In this document: in pieces, positions 1 to 8,481 of the stretch | Numbering within the stretch: position 1 is the stretch's first letter | Layout of the letters: each line of letters opens with the position of its first letter | Assembly (NCBI RefSeq): GCF_001425865.1 | Contig: NZ_LMDS01000005.1 | Span: 442,209 to 506,208 of the forward strand | DNA from: Rhizobacter sp. Root404 | GTDB taxonomy: Bacteria > Pseudomonadota > Gammaproteobacteria > Burkholderiales > Burkholderiaceae_C | Length of the DNA stretch: 64,000 bases | Reading direction: 5' to 3' | Position numbers and translations under genes: made by a program | Notes under the pieces: model-generated | The model's input: the letters and a program-made list of their open reading frames with translations, nothing else | What the model was told of the DNA's origin: nothing | The model's database searches: none

Positions 1-369
1 CCGAGAAGCCGACGAACAGCGCGAACAGCAGCGCCAGCACGGGCGAGGGCAGCGCCTTGGCCAGCTGCGCGCCGAGCAGCGAGCCGATCACGATGCCGGG
101 CGCGAGCAACCGCGCCACCGACCAGAGCACGGCGCCGCGCTGGTGGTGCGCGCGCACCGAGGCGATCGAGGTGAAGCAGATCGTCGCCAGCGAGGTGGCG
201 ATCGCCATCTTGACGACGTGTTCGGCCGGCATGCCCTTGCTCGACAGCAGGAAGGTCATGAACGGCACCAGCAGCATGCCCCCGCCGATGCCGAGCAGCC
301 CGGCCAGGAAGCCGGTGAAGCAGCCGAGCACCAGCAGCTCGAGCACGAGCTGCGCCCCGAGCCCGCCGG

Positions 370-373
<4 letters not shown>
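1..373 (-). CDS. TauE/SafE family permease, N-terminal part (runs off the window)
   Basis: Membrane protein of the TauE/SafE (sulfite exporter / DUF81) family, cut by the window start, so only about 124 residues are visible. The reading begins MTGGLGAQLVLELLVLG and continues with the glycine-rich loop GLLGIGGGMLLVP that is typical of the first half of this family, followed by further hydrophobic segments. Family members export sulfite, sulfoacetate or related organic anions; the substrate here cannot be told. Its ATG overlaps the TGA of the upstream EVE gene in an ATGA arrangement, so the two are probably translationally coupled. Confidence 0.85.
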
Positions 374-837
<464 letters not shown>

Positions 838-868
838 CGTGCGAGACCGAGAGTGGGAGAAAGAAAGG

Positions 869-1044
869 TGTCCGCCGCAAACCATGAGCCGCATTCCTGA
901 ACCAGGAGTTCAGGTGGGCGAGGTCAGCCCGGCTTCGGGTTCATCTGACGCGAGACGATCACACCAACCGGGCGATGTTCCAAGCCCTTGCTCTACAGAG
1001 CATAGGTTCAAGGAAATATAAAACTCACGCGGATGCGACGGACG
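869..1044 (-). ncRNA. ssrS: 6S RNA
   Basis: Non-coding RNA that binds the sigma-70 RNA polymerase holoenzyme in stationary phase by imitating an open promoter. Read on the minus strand, the RNA has a 5' GTCCGTCGCA segment that can pair with a 3' TGCGGCGGAC segment to close the long hairpin. It also has the conserved inner blocks CCTTGAACC, GCCCGGTTGGTG and CACCTGAACTCCTGGTTCAG known from proteobacterial 6S RNA. Length is about 176 nt. Position between zapA and an EVE gene is the standard location of ssrS in betaproteobacteria. The ends are estimated from the closing stem and may be off by several bases. Confidence 0.85.
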
Positions 1045-1049
1045 AATTC

Positions 1050-1055
1050 ATTCTA
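1050..1055 (-). promoter_or_regulatory. -10 element of the 6S RNA promoter
   Basis: TAGAAT on the minus strand, five to seven bases before the estimated 5' end of 6S RNA. No clear TTGACA-like -35 was found at the expected spacing. Confidence 0.5.
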
Positions 1056-1082
1056 TGCCGCATGCGTGACGCGTGCGTGGAT

Positions 1083-1394
1083 TCAGAGCAATTGCCCGTC
1101 GGCGCCGAGGGCCTGGTCGAGGCGTGCGATCAGGTTGTCGATGTCGACTTCGCCCGCCGGGGTGGCGCTCGCCGCCGACGCGGGCCGCGCCGCCGGCCGG
1201 CCGGCGAGCGCATAGGCGAGATTGAGCGCCGCGAGCACCGCGATGCGTTCGCGCGCCTTGACCTTGCCGCCGTCGCGGATCGCGCTCATCTCGCGGTCGA
1301 CGTTGCCGACCGCCTCGATCAGCGCCGCTTCGCCGCCGTCGGGGCAGCCGAGCAGGTAGCTCTGCCCGAGGATCGTCACTTCCATCTGCTTCAT
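1083..1394 (-). CDS. zapA: Cell division protein ZapA
   Basis: 103-residue ZapA, a small cytoplasmic protein that binds and cross-links FtsZ filaments at the division ring. The N-terminus MKQMEVTILGQSYLLGCPDG and the central RDGGKVKARERIAVLAALNLAYAL helix region are characteristic. The C-terminal coiled-coil segment is preceded by an Ala/Pro-rich linker. The start was chosen because it gives the family's normal N-terminus; a long upstream extension in the frame is antisense-like shadow. The ATG overlaps the TGA of the upstream coiled-coil gene, and 6S RNA follows downstream. Confidence 0.93.
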   Translation of the reverse strand: MKQMEVTILGQSYLLGCPDGGEAALIEAVGNVDREMSAIRDGGKVKARERIAVLAALNLAYALAGRPAARPASAASATPAGEVDIDNLIARLDQALGADGQLL

Positions 1395-1630
1395 GCGCGG
1401 TCGCTCCCGGGGGTGTCGTTGCCGGTCGAGGCGGGCGCCGCTTCCACGGGCAGGCGTTCGAGCAGCGCATCGATGCGGCTGCGCGCCGCGTTCAGGCGCG
1501 AGCGCAGGTTGTCGCGTTCGTGGGTCACGGTGGCCAGCTGCTGCTCGAGCAGCGTGCTGGTGCGCTGCAATTCGGCATGCCGCAGGAGCAGGCGCTCGAC
1601 GCGGTCGGCGAGTTCTTCGATCTTCGACAT
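1391..1630 (-). CDS. ZapB-like coiled-coil protein (TIGR02449 type)
   Basis: 79-residue, almost entirely alpha-helical coiled coil: MSKIEELADRVERLLLRHAE followed by heptad-patterned Leu/Arg/Glu residues and a short disordered, acidic tail. Proteins of this type are encoded just upstream of zapA in many beta- and gammaproteobacteria and resemble ZapB, a partner of ZapA at the septum. The ATGA overlap with zapA supports joint expression. Function as a division-ring accessory protein is inferred from family and position, not shown by the sequence alone. Confidence 0.8.
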   Translation of the reverse strand: MSKIEELADRVERLLLRHAELQRTSTLLEQQLATVTHERDNLRSRLNAARSRIDALLERLPVEAAPASTGNDTPGSDRA

Positions 1631-1691
1631 GGCGCGCGACGTGGGGCTGGAGGGTGCGCCATTGTAGAGGCGCGCTCCGACTAGAATGCAC

Positions 1692-1914
1692 GCTGTTGGT
1701 GCCCGTGCCGGCGTTCAGTCGGCACAGTTAAACGGGAAGCAGAAGAGCGTCCTCGACGCTCGAATCTGCGCTGCCCCCGCAACGGTACGGCGGACGAAGT
1801 CGATGGGGTCAGCCTCGTCGCTTCCGCTCTCGCGCACATGCCACTGAAGGCCGGTCCGGCTTCGGGAAGGTCGCGAGGGTCGCTCCGCCAGCCCGGATAC
1901 CGGCCAACGAGCGG
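1692..1914 (+). promoter_or_regulatory. Cobalamin (AdoCbl) riboswitch
   Basis: Leader RNA that shuts off the downstream btu operon when adenosylcobalamin is plentiful. The conserved parts occur in order: GTTGGTGCC at the 5' end, AGTTAAACGGGAAGC, CTGCCCCCGCAACGGTA, GCCACTG, then GGGAAGG and the 3' part GCCAGCCCGGATACCGGCC ending in CCAAC, which pairs with the opening GTTGG. A TAGAAT hexamer at 1682-1687 is a likely -10 just upstream. About 85 nt separate the aptamer from the btuB start and would hold the expression platform. Confidence 0.95.
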
Positions 1915-1999
1915 ACGCGTGTCTCACCGAGGCGCGCGGCCATGTCGCAAGTGCCCGCGGGGAAGCGGGTCGCCTGCCATTCGTCAGAGCTTGTCCATC

Positions 2000-3877
2000 A
2001 TGACCTTTCGACCCCCGGCGCTGCGTGCGCCGCTCGCCGCCCTTAGCGGCTTCCTCGTGCTCGCGTCGTTCGCGACACCCTCGTCGGCCCAGGGCCGGCT
2101 CGATCCGATCGTCGTCACCGCGACGCGCGAGCCGCAGGCCCTGGCCAGCGTGACCGCCGACGTCGTCGTGATCGACGCCGAGCGCATCCGCGGGAGCACG
2201 GCCGATTCCATCGAGGACCTGCTGCGCCGCGAGGCCGGCGTGCAGGTCGTGCGCAATGGCGGCCCGGGCCAGAACGCGAGCGTGCTGATCCGCGGCGCGA
2301 GCGCCGGCAGCACGGTGGTGCTGATCGACGGCGTGCGCGTCGGCTCGGCGACGGTGGGACAGGTCGAATTCGAGTCGATCAGCCTGGCGCAGATCGAACG
2401 CATCGAAGTGCTGCGCGGGCCCGGCTCCAGCCTGTACGGCGCGGATGCCGTGGGCGGCGTGGTGCAGATCTTCACCAAGCGCGGCGACGGCGCGCCGCGC
2501 TTCACCGCGAGCGGCGCGATCGGTGAGGAGCGATCGCGCCAGGGCAGCCTCGCCGTGAGCGGCGCCAGCGGCAGCATCGACTACGCGGCCGCGCTGGGGC
2601 GCGAGAGCAGCCGCGGCGTCTCCGCCCTGAAGCCGGGCGACCAGTTCGGCAGCTTCAACCCGGACCGCGACGGCTTCACGCGCGACACCGCGCAGCTGCA
2701 ACTCGGCGTCACGCCCGTGGCGGGCCACCGCATCGGGCTGAACGTCGTCGAGAGCCGCCTGAACGCGCAGTACGACGCGAGCGACTACTCGGTGGCCGAT
2801 CCGGCATCGCCGGATTTCCGCAACAAGCTGCGCAGCAGCGTCGCGGCGCTCGACTACCGTGGCGTGCTGAATCCCGCATGGACCACCAGCGCGCAGCTGT
2901 CGCGCAACGAGGACGACCTGAAGAGCGGCGGCAGCACGATCGACCGCTTCCGCACCCGGCGCGAGCAGTTCACCGGGCAGGCCGCGTGGACGCCACGAAC
3001 CGGCCAGCAGTTCGTCGTCGCGTACGAGCGGCGCGACGAACGTGCCGAGACGGCCGTGTACGACCAGAAGCGCACCAACGATGCGCTCGTGCTGGGCTAC
3101 AGCGGACAGTTCGGCCGGCAGAGCCTCCAGGCCGACCTGCGCCGCGACCAGAACTCGGTCTACGGGGGCGAGACCACCGGGCGCCTGGGTTGGGGCATGC
3201 AGATTGCCGCGGGCTGGCGCGTGCGCGCGCTCGCCGGCACGACCTTCCGCGCGCCCAGCTTCAATGAGTTGTTCTACCCGGACTTCGGTGTCACGTCGAT
3301 CACGCCGGAGCGCGGTCGCAGCATCGAACTCGGTCTCGACTGGCGCGCCGGCGACAGCGCGGCCGCGGTCACGGTCTACCAGAATCGCGTCCGCGATCTG
3401 ATCGCCTATCAGCCCGATCAGGCCGCGTGCTCGTCCGATCCGGCGCTGTACCCGTACGGCTGCGCCGCGAACATCGGTCGGGCCCGACTGCAGGGCGTCA
3501 CGCTGTCCGGCTCGCAGCGCTGGGGGGCGTGGCGCATCGGCGCGACGATCGATTTCCTCGACGCCAAGGATCTGGACACCGGCAGCCGCCTCGCACGCCG
3601 CGCCGCGCATCAGGAAAGCCTGACCGCCGCGTACGACCTCGGCGCGTGGCGCTTCGGCGCCGCGCTGCTCGCGGTCGGGGCGCGACCGGAAGGCAGCGCG
3701 ACGCTCGCGGCCTACACCACACTCGATCTCAGCGCCCGCTGGCGCTTCGCGCCGCAGTGGCAGCTCGAGGCGAAGCTGCTGAACGCGACCGACCGCCAAT
3801 ACGAGCCGGCCCGCGACTACCAGGGCGTCGGCCGGCAGGCGTGGATCGGCGTGCGCTACGACAGCCAGGGTCTCTGA
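2000..3877 (+). CDS. btuB: TonB-dependent cobalamin outer-membrane receptor BtuB
   Basis: 625-residue outer-membrane receptor that takes up vitamin B12 using TonB energy. It has a signal peptide (MTFRPPALRAPLAALSGFLV to about residue 30, cleavage after SSA), a TonB box (LDPIVVTATR, about residues 34-43), a plug domain with IEDLLRREAGVQV and GGPGQNASVLIRG, and a C-terminal 22-strand barrel ending in an aromatic-rich strand (QAWIGVRYD). The ATG at 2000 is chosen because it opens a proper signal peptide; the frame stays open upstream through the riboswitch. The riboswitch and the btuFCD genes behind it confirm the cobalamin role. Confidence 0.93.
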   Translation: MTFRPPALRAPLAALSGFLVLASFATPSSAQGRLDPIVVTATREPQALASVTADVVVIDAERIRGSTADSIEDLLRREAGVQVVRNGGPGQNASVLIRGASAGSTVVLIDGVRVGSATVGQVEFESISLAQIERIEVLRGPGSSLYGADAVGGVVQIFTKRGDGAPRFTASGAIGEERSRQGSLAVSGASGSIDYAAALGRESSRGVSALKPGDQFGSFNPDRDGFTRDTAQLQLGVTPVAGHRIGLNVVESRLNAQYDASDYSVADPASPDFRNKLRSSVAALDYRGVLNPAWTTSAQLSRNEDDLKSGGSTIDRFRTRREQFTGQAAWTPRTGQQFVVAYERRDERAETAVYDQKRTNDALVLGYSGQFGRQSLQADLRRDQNSVYGGETTGRLGWGMQIAAGWRVRALAGTTFRAPSFNELFYPDFGVTSITPERGRSIELGLDWRAGDSAAAVTVYQNRVRDLIAYQPDQAACSSDPALYPYGCAANIGRARLQGVTLSGSQRWGAWRIGATIDFLDAKDLDTGSRLARRAAHQESLTAAYDLGAWRFGAALLAVGARPEGSATLAAYTTLDLSARWRFAPQWQLEAKLLNATDRQYEPARDYQGVGRQAWIGVRYDSQGL

Positions 3878-3890
3878 GCGAGCGCTCGCG

Positions 3891-4787
3891 ATGACGAACC
3901 GCCTCACGCCCGCCCGCGCGCTGCTGGCCGGCATCGCGCTGGTGCTCGCCGCACCGGTGCAGGCTCAGCTGGAAGCGCGCGACGACCGCGGCGTGACGGT
4001 GCAGCTGGCGGCGCCACCCCAGCGCATCGTCAGTCTGTTGCCCTCGGCGACCGAGAGCGTCTGCGCGCTAGGGGCGTGCGCGCGGCTGGTCGGCACCGAC
4101 CGGTTCTCGAATTGGCCGGCGTCGGTGCGCGTGTTGCCGAAGCTCGGTGGCCTGGAGGACGCGCAAATCGAGCGGATTGCGGCGCTGCGGCCGGATCTGG
4201 TGCTTGTCGCCAGCGCCGCACGCGTGGTTGACCGGCTCGAGGCCCTGGGCATGCGCGTCGTGGTTCTGGAGTCGCGCGATCACGCCGACGTGAAACGCAG
4301 CCTGACGACGATCGCGCGCCTGCTCGGCACGCCGGCGCAGGCCGGGCAGGTCTGGGCCGCGATCGAGGCCGACACACGCGCCGCCGCGGCGCGCGTGCCG
4401 CCCGCATGGCGTGGCCGGCGCGTCTACTTCGAGGTGGATTCGACACCTTATGCAGCCGGCGCGAGCTCGTTCATCGGCGAGACGCTCGCCCGACTCGGCC
4501 TGGTCAACGCCTTGCCGGCCGAGCTCGGTCCGTTCCCGAAGCTGAATCCCGAGACCCTGTTGCGCCTGCAGCCCGACATCGTGATGGCCGATCGGGTGGC
4601 CCTCGCGTCGATGCCGTCACGCCCGGGCTGGGCGGTGCTGCAGGCGTTGCGCGACGGCCGCAGCTGCGGCTTTCCGGGTCCGCGCTACGAGCTGCTGCTG
4701 CGGCCCGGCCCGCGCATGGGCGAGGCTGCCGGCGTGATTGCCGATTGCCTGGTTGCTCTGGCGGCGCGCGCGCCGCAGGCGCGTTGA
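3891..4787 (+). CDS. btuF: Cobalamin ABC transporter, periplasmic binding protein BtuF-like
   Basis: 298-residue periplasmic binding protein of the helical-backbone (cobalamin/iron-siderophore) class. A signal peptide ends after AAPVQA at about residue 25. The mature part opens with DDRGVTVQLAAPPQRIVSLL, the usual fold start, and contains LGGLEDAQIERIAALRPDLVL and KLNPETLLRLQPDIVM. It would deliver B12 from BtuB to the BtuCD permease. It lies 13 nt behind btuB and overlaps btuC by one base (TGATG). Riboswitch control and neighbours favour cobalamin over siderophores. Confidence 0.88.
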   Translation: MTNRLTPARALLAGIALVLAAPVQAQLEARDDRGVTVQLAAPPQRIVSLLPSATESVCALGACARLVGTDRFSNWPASVRVLPKLGGLEDAQIERIAALRPDLVLVASAARVVDRLEALGMRVVVLESRDHADVKRSLTTIARLLGTPAQAGQVWAAIEADTRAAAARVPPAWRGRRVYFEVDSTPYAAGASSFIGETLARLGLVNALPAELGPFPKLNPETLLRLQPDIVMADRVALASMPSRPGWAVLQALRDGRSCGFPGPRYELLLRPGPRMGEAAGVIADCLVALAARAPQAR

Positions 4788-5806
4788 TGGCTGCCAGCGA
4801 CGCGCAGCGCAGGCGCAGGCTCGCCGTCGGGCTGGCGCTGGCCAGCGTGGTGCTGATGGTCGGCGGGCTGGCGGCGGGCAGCGAAGGCTGGTCGCTCAGC
4901 GCGCTGGCCCGACTCGGGTCGGGGCCGGACGGCGCGTTGATCGTCGGCCAGATCCGCGCGCCGCGCACGCTCGGTGCCTGGCTGACCGGGGCGCTGCTCG
5001 GGCTCGCCGGTGCCACCGCGCAGGGACTGTTCCGCAACCCGCTGGCCGACCCGTATCTGCTGGGTTCCGCGGCTGGCGCGTCGCTCGGCGTGGTGCTGGT
5101 GCTCGCCGCGGCCGCCCTCGGCGGCCACGCGGTCGGCCTGGCGACGGCGGACGCGCTGGCGCGGGTCGGGCTGGTCGGCGCGGCGTTCGGCGGCGCCTTG
5201 CTCGGCGTGCTGCTGACGGTGCTGCTCGCGCGTGGCGCGCAGCAGACGACGCGGCTGCTGCTCGCGGGCGTCGTGGTCGGCGTGGTGCTGGCGGCCGTCA
5301 GCGACCTCGTCACCAGCGTCGCGCCCGAAGCGCTGCGCGGCCGCCAGGCCTTCATGCTGGGCAGCACCGGCTACCTCGGCTGGGCCAGCTGCGCGGCATT
5401 GGCGATCGGACTCGGGCTGAGCCTGCCGCCCGCATGGCGGCTCGCCCGCGCGCTCGACGCGTTGACCCTCGGCGCCGACAGCGCCAGCAGCCTCGGTCTG
5501 GCGTTGCCGCGCCTGCGCTTCGCACTCGTCGTCGTGCTGGCGCTGGCGACCGGCGTGGCGGTCTCGCAGGCCGGACTGATCGCGTTCGTCGGGCTGGTCT
5601 CGCCGCACCTGGTGCGGCGCTTCGCACCGGCGCCCTACGGCTACACGCTGGTTGCGAGCGCGGTCGCGGGTGGCGTGCTGCTGCTGGGCGCCGACGTGCT
5701 GGCGCGCGTGCTGATCGCCCCGCAGGAGGTGCCGGTCGGCGTGCTGACCGCCTTGCTCGGTGGGGGCTACCTGATCTGGTTGCTGCATCGGGGGCGGGCG
5801 CGGTGA
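4787..5806 (+). CDS. btuC: Cobalamin ABC transporter permease BtuC-like
   Basis: 339-residue integral membrane permease of the FecCD/BtuC family, with about ten hydrophobic segments. Family landmarks are QIRAPRTLGAWLTGALLGLA, GLFRNPLADPYLLGSAAGAS, a central GRQAFMLGSTGYLGW and VSQAGLIAFVGLVSPHLVRR near the C-terminus, the loop that contacts the ATPase. The ATG shares one base with the btuF stop, and the stop overlaps the GTG start of btuD. Forms the B12 channel of the inner membrane with BtuD. Confidence 0.92.
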   Translation: MAASDAQRRRRLAVGLALASVVLMVGGLAAGSEGWSLSALARLGSGPDGALIVGQIRAPRTLGAWLTGALLGLAGATAQGLFRNPLADPYLLGSAAGASLGVVLVLAAAALGGHAVGLATADALARVGLVGAAFGGALLGVLLTVLLARGAQQTTRLLLAGVVVGVVLAAVSDLVTSVAPEALRGRQAFMLGSTGYLGWASCAALAIGLGLSLPPAWRLARALDALTLGADSASSLGLALPRLRFALVVVLALATGVAVSQAGLIAFVGLVSPHLVRRFAPAPYGYTLVASAVAGGVLLLGADVLARVLIAPQEVPVGVLTALLGGGYLIWLLHRGRAR

Positions 5807-6573
5807 GCGGGCTGCACGCCGAGCGGATCAGCGTCACGCTGGGCAGTACCGTGGCCTTGCGCGACGTCAGCTTTGCCGCGCCGCGGGGCTGGACGGCGAT
5901 CGTCGGGCCGAACGGGGCCGGCAAATCGACGCTGCTGCGTGCGCTGGCCGGCCTGCAGCGCGTCGACGCGGGTCTGGTGCGGCTCGGCGATCGGCCGCTC
6001 GCCGCGATCCCGGCACGCGTGCGCGCCCAGCGCATCGCGTGGCTGGCGCAGCAAGGCGAGGCCGGCGGCGAACTGACGGTGCGCGAGGTCGTGCAACTCG
6101 GGCGATTGCCGGCGCTCGGTCTGTTCGGCGCACCCGGTGCCGACGACGAGGCGCGTGTGGATCGCGCGATGGCGGATGCCGAATGCAGCGCGTGGCAGCA
6201 GCGCCGGCTGCATGAACTGTCGGGCGGCGAGCGCCAGCGCGTGCTCGTCGCGCGGGCGCTCGCGGTCGATGCGCCGTGGCTGCTGCTCGACGAGCCCACG
6301 ACGCACCTCGATCCGCCGCATCAGGTCGCGCTGGTCCGCCTGATGCGGCGCCAGGCGGCCGCCGGCACGGCGGTGCTGAGCGTGTTGCACGACCTCACGC
6401 TCGCGCTGCTCGCCGACACCTTGGTGGTGATGGCCGGCGGGGCGATCGTCGCGCAGGCTCGCAGCGACGATCCCGGTCTGCAGGCAGCCTTGGTGGAGGT
6501 ATTCGACCGCGCCATCCGCATCGAGCGTGCCGGCCGGCACTGGATCGCGGTGCCGGACCTCGGCGACGAGTGA
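5803..6573 (+). CDS. btuD: Cobalamin ABC transporter ATP-binding protein BtuD-like
   Basis: 256-residue ABC ATPase that powers BtuC. It shows Walker A GPNGAGKSTLL, signature LSGGERQRVL, Walker B PWLLLDEPTTHLD and an H-loop VLHDL. The GTG start overlaps the btuC TGA (GTGA), which fixes the start and implies translational coupling; the same frame is open far upstream inside btuC but has no meaning there. Last gene of the riboswitch-controlled operon; the next gene is convergent. Confidence 0.92.
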   Translation: MSGLHAERISVTLGSTVALRDVSFAAPRGWTAIVGPNGAGKSTLLRALAGLQRVDAGLVRLGDRPLAAIPARVRAQRIAWLAQQGEAGGELTVREVVQLGRLPALGLFGAPGADDEARVDRAMADAECSAWQQRRLHELSGGERQRVLVARALAVDAPWLLLDEPTTHLDPPHQVALVRLMRRQAAAGTAVLSVLHDLTLALLADTLVVMAGGAIVAQARSDDPGLQAALVEVFDRAIRIERAGRHWIAVPDLGDE

Positions 6574-6594
6574 CGCGGGATCGCCGCGGCGCGC

Positions 6595-7200
6595 TTACTC
6601 GGGCGGCAGGTCCAGCGGCATCGGCATCGTCGCCAGCCGATTCGGCGTGCTCGTCTCCCACAGCGCGCCGGGGGTCGTGTCGACCGATGCGTTGACGACG
6701 TGCATCAGCGTCAGGCTGGCGCGCGAGGCGATCTTGCGCAGCGACTGGAGCTGGCGCTGGGTCCATTCCACGCGCTTGTCGAGCTGCTCGCAACTGAAGG
6801 TGCCGAACAGCACGCCGTTGACCGAGAAGCTCATGTCCATCAGCGAGACGATGGCGTTGTCCGCCACGTACTCGCGCAGCACGCCGGCCGTGACGGGGTC
6901 GATCGCCGCGTCGCTGGCGGTGACGTTGCCTTCGTGCTGCAGACGCTCGAGGTAGGGGTCGCTTCCGGCGTGCACGATGTCCGCCGCGCCGACCATGCGG
7001 TCCTGCGCGGCGTCGTACATCGCCACGCTGCGCAGCGCGCGGCCTGCGGGCGTGTCGATGAACAGGCGCAAGCCGGCGCGGGTGCAGCCGATCTGCGCGG
7101 CGACGAAGCGCATCAGCTGTTCCAGGTACTGCGCACTGTCGATCTCGCCGCGTTCGAGGCGGCCCGAGATGGTCTGCAGGTCGGCAGGTTGGTCCGGCAT
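6595..7200 (-). CDS. GAF domain-containing protein
   Basis: 201-residue cytoplasmic protein made of one GAF domain. It starts MPDQPADLQTISGRLERGEI and has the GAF-like core VLREYVADNAIVSLMDMSFS with NGVLFGTFSCEQL, the usual end of a GAF sensor module, then a helix similar to a signalling linker. No output domain (HTH, kinase, GGDEF) follows, so it may act as a free-standing ligand sensor. It lies 7 nt behind nth, making it probably the last gene of the phaZ-rnfB-nth-GAF string. Ligand unknown. Confidence 0.8.
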   Translation of the reverse strand: MPDQPADLQTISGRLERGEIDSAQYLEQLMRFVAAQIGCTRAGLRLFIDTPAGRALRSVAMYDAAQDRMVGAADIVHAGSDPYLERLQHEGNVTASDAAIDPVTAGVLREYVADNAIVSLMDMSFSVNGVLFGTFSCEQLDKRVEWTQRQLQSLRKIASRASLTLMHVVNASVDTTPGALWETSTPNRLATMPMPLDLPPE

Positions 7201-7207
7201 GCGCCGA

Positions 7208-7903
7208 TTATCGATCGCGAACCGCGCTCGGCGCGGGCGATCTCTGTGCGCCTGTCGCGGCGACGCGACCCTGGGCGATCGCCGGGAACGCGTCGCACCA
7301 GCGCGTGACCGCGCACTGCTCGCACAGCGGTCGGCGGGCCTGGCAGACGTAGCGTCCGTGCAGGATCAGCCAGTGGTGCGCGTCGACCAGGTAAGCCGGT
7401 GGCACGCGCCGCAACAGCTGGTCCTCCACTTCACGCGGGTTGCGACCTGGGGCCAGCCCGGTGCGGTTCGAGACCCGGAAGATGTGGGTGTCGACCGCCA
7501 TCGTCGGCAGGCCGAACGCGACGTTCAGCACCACGTTGGCCGTCTTGCGCCCGACGCCGGGCAGCGCTTCCAGTGCCTCGCGATCGCCCGGCACACGGCC
7601 GCCATGACGCTCGATCAGCAGCCGGCAGGTTTCGAGCAGGTTCTTCGCCTTGGTGCGGTACAGGCCGATCGTGCGGATGTGCTCGGTCAGCCCGTCGAGG
7701 CCGAGCGCGAGCACCTTCGCGGGCGTGTTGGCGACAGCGAACAGCCGTCGCGTCGCCTTGTTGACGCCGACGTCGGTGGCCTGCGCCGACAGCAGCACCG
7801 CGGCGAGCAATTCGAACACGTTGGTGTATTCGAGCTCGGTCTCGGGCTCGGGGTTCGTGGCCTTCAGGGTCGCGAAGAACGGCTCGATGTCGGCGACTTT
7901 CAT
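7208..7903 (-). CDS. nth: Endonuclease III (base-excision DNA glycosylase/AP lyase)
   Basis: 231-residue DNA glycosylase that removes oxidised pyrimidines and cuts the abasic site. It has the helix-hairpin-helix LPGVGRKTANVVL with the catalytic lysine, the catalytic aspartate in AVDTHIFRVSNR, and the C-terminal [4Fe-4S] motif C-x6-C-x2-C-x5-C (CQARRPLCEQCAVTRWC). The extra C-terminal tail of about 15 residues is low-complexity. The ATG overlaps the stop of the RnfB-like ferredoxin gene by 4 bp, so both are probably translated together; this pairing of nth with rnfB-like genes is common in proteobacteria. Confidence 0.95.
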   Translation of the reverse strand: MKVADIEPFFATLKATNPEPETELEYTNVFELLAAVLLSAQATDVGVNKATRRLFAVANTPAKVLALGLDGLTEHIRTIGLYRTKAKNLLETCRLLIERHGGRVPGDREALEALPGVGRKTANVVLNVAFGLPTMAVDTHIFRVSNRTGLAPGRNPREVEDQLLRRVPPAYLVDAHHWLILHGRYVCQARRPLCEQCAVTRWCDAFPAIAQGRVAATGAQRSPAPSAVRDR

Positions 7904-8481
7904 GGCCGTGCGGCGCCGCGGTTCGGCGCCCGCGCCGCCAGTTGCCGGGCGCGCTCGCGCTCGTCACGCTCCAGCCGCTCGGCATGCCACGCATAGCGCT
8001 GCCGCGCGGTCTGTGCCTGCGCGTCGCTCCAGGCCTGCCAGCCGGTGCGCGCGCCGCTGGCCGGCGCGAGCGCGATGCAGTCCACCGGGCAGGCGGGCAC
8101 GCACAGCTCGCAGCCGGTGCACAGCGCATCGATCACGGTGTGCATCGACTTGGGCCCGCCGACGATGCAGTCGACCGGGCAGGCTTCGAGGCACAAGGTG
8201 CAGCCGATGCACCAGTCCTCGTCGATCACGGCCAGCAGTCGCGGTGCCTCGGCGCCATGAGCGGCCGACAGGGGGAGCATCGCGCGTCCGGTGAGTCGGG
8301 CCAGCCGCTCGATGCCTTCCGTCCCGCCCGGCGGGCACTGGTTGATCGGCGCGTCGCCCGCGGCCATCGCCGCGGCATAGCCGCGGCAATCCGGGTAGTC
8401 GCAACGCGTGCACTGCGTCTGCGGCAACGCGTCGTCCAGGGCGTGCGCGAGCTGGTCGAGCGTGCCGGCCGGCATGCTCAT
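7900..8481 (-). CDS. rsxB: RnfB/RsxB-like ferredoxin
   Basis: 193-residue iron-sulfur protein related to the RnfB/RsxB subunit of the Rnf electron-transfer complex. An N-terminal four-cysteine cluster module (CTRCDYPDCRGYA ... CPPGG) is followed by two [4Fe-4S] ferredoxin repeats, CIGCTLCLEACPVDC and CTGCELCVPACPVDC. The membrane anchor normally at the RnfB N-terminus is missing, and no other rnf genes are nearby, so a complete Rnf pump is not encoded here. The start is set by the ATGA overlap with the phaZ stop; a longer frame would run into phaZ. It may feed electrons to iron-sulfur enzymes such as the Nth encoded next to it, but that is inference. Confidence 0.85.
   Translation of the reverse strand: MSMPAGTLDQLAHALDDALPQTQCTRCDYPDCRGYAAAMAAGDAPINQCPPGGTEGIERLARLTGRAMLPLSAAHGAEAPRLLAVIDEDWCIGCTLCLEACPVDCIVGGPKSMHTVIDALCTGCELCVPACPVDCIALAPASGARTGWQAWSDAQAQTARQRYAWHAERLERDERERARQLAARAPNRGAARP

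Noticed and set aside
838..894. N-terminal extension of the EVE protein
   Set aside because: The added residues do not belong to the family and overlap the 3' part of 6S RNA.
1715..3934. 739-codon minus-strand open frame opposite btuB
   Set aside because: High-GC shadow of the btuB frame: Arg/Ala/His-rich, no recognisable domain, and it would also cover the riboswitch.
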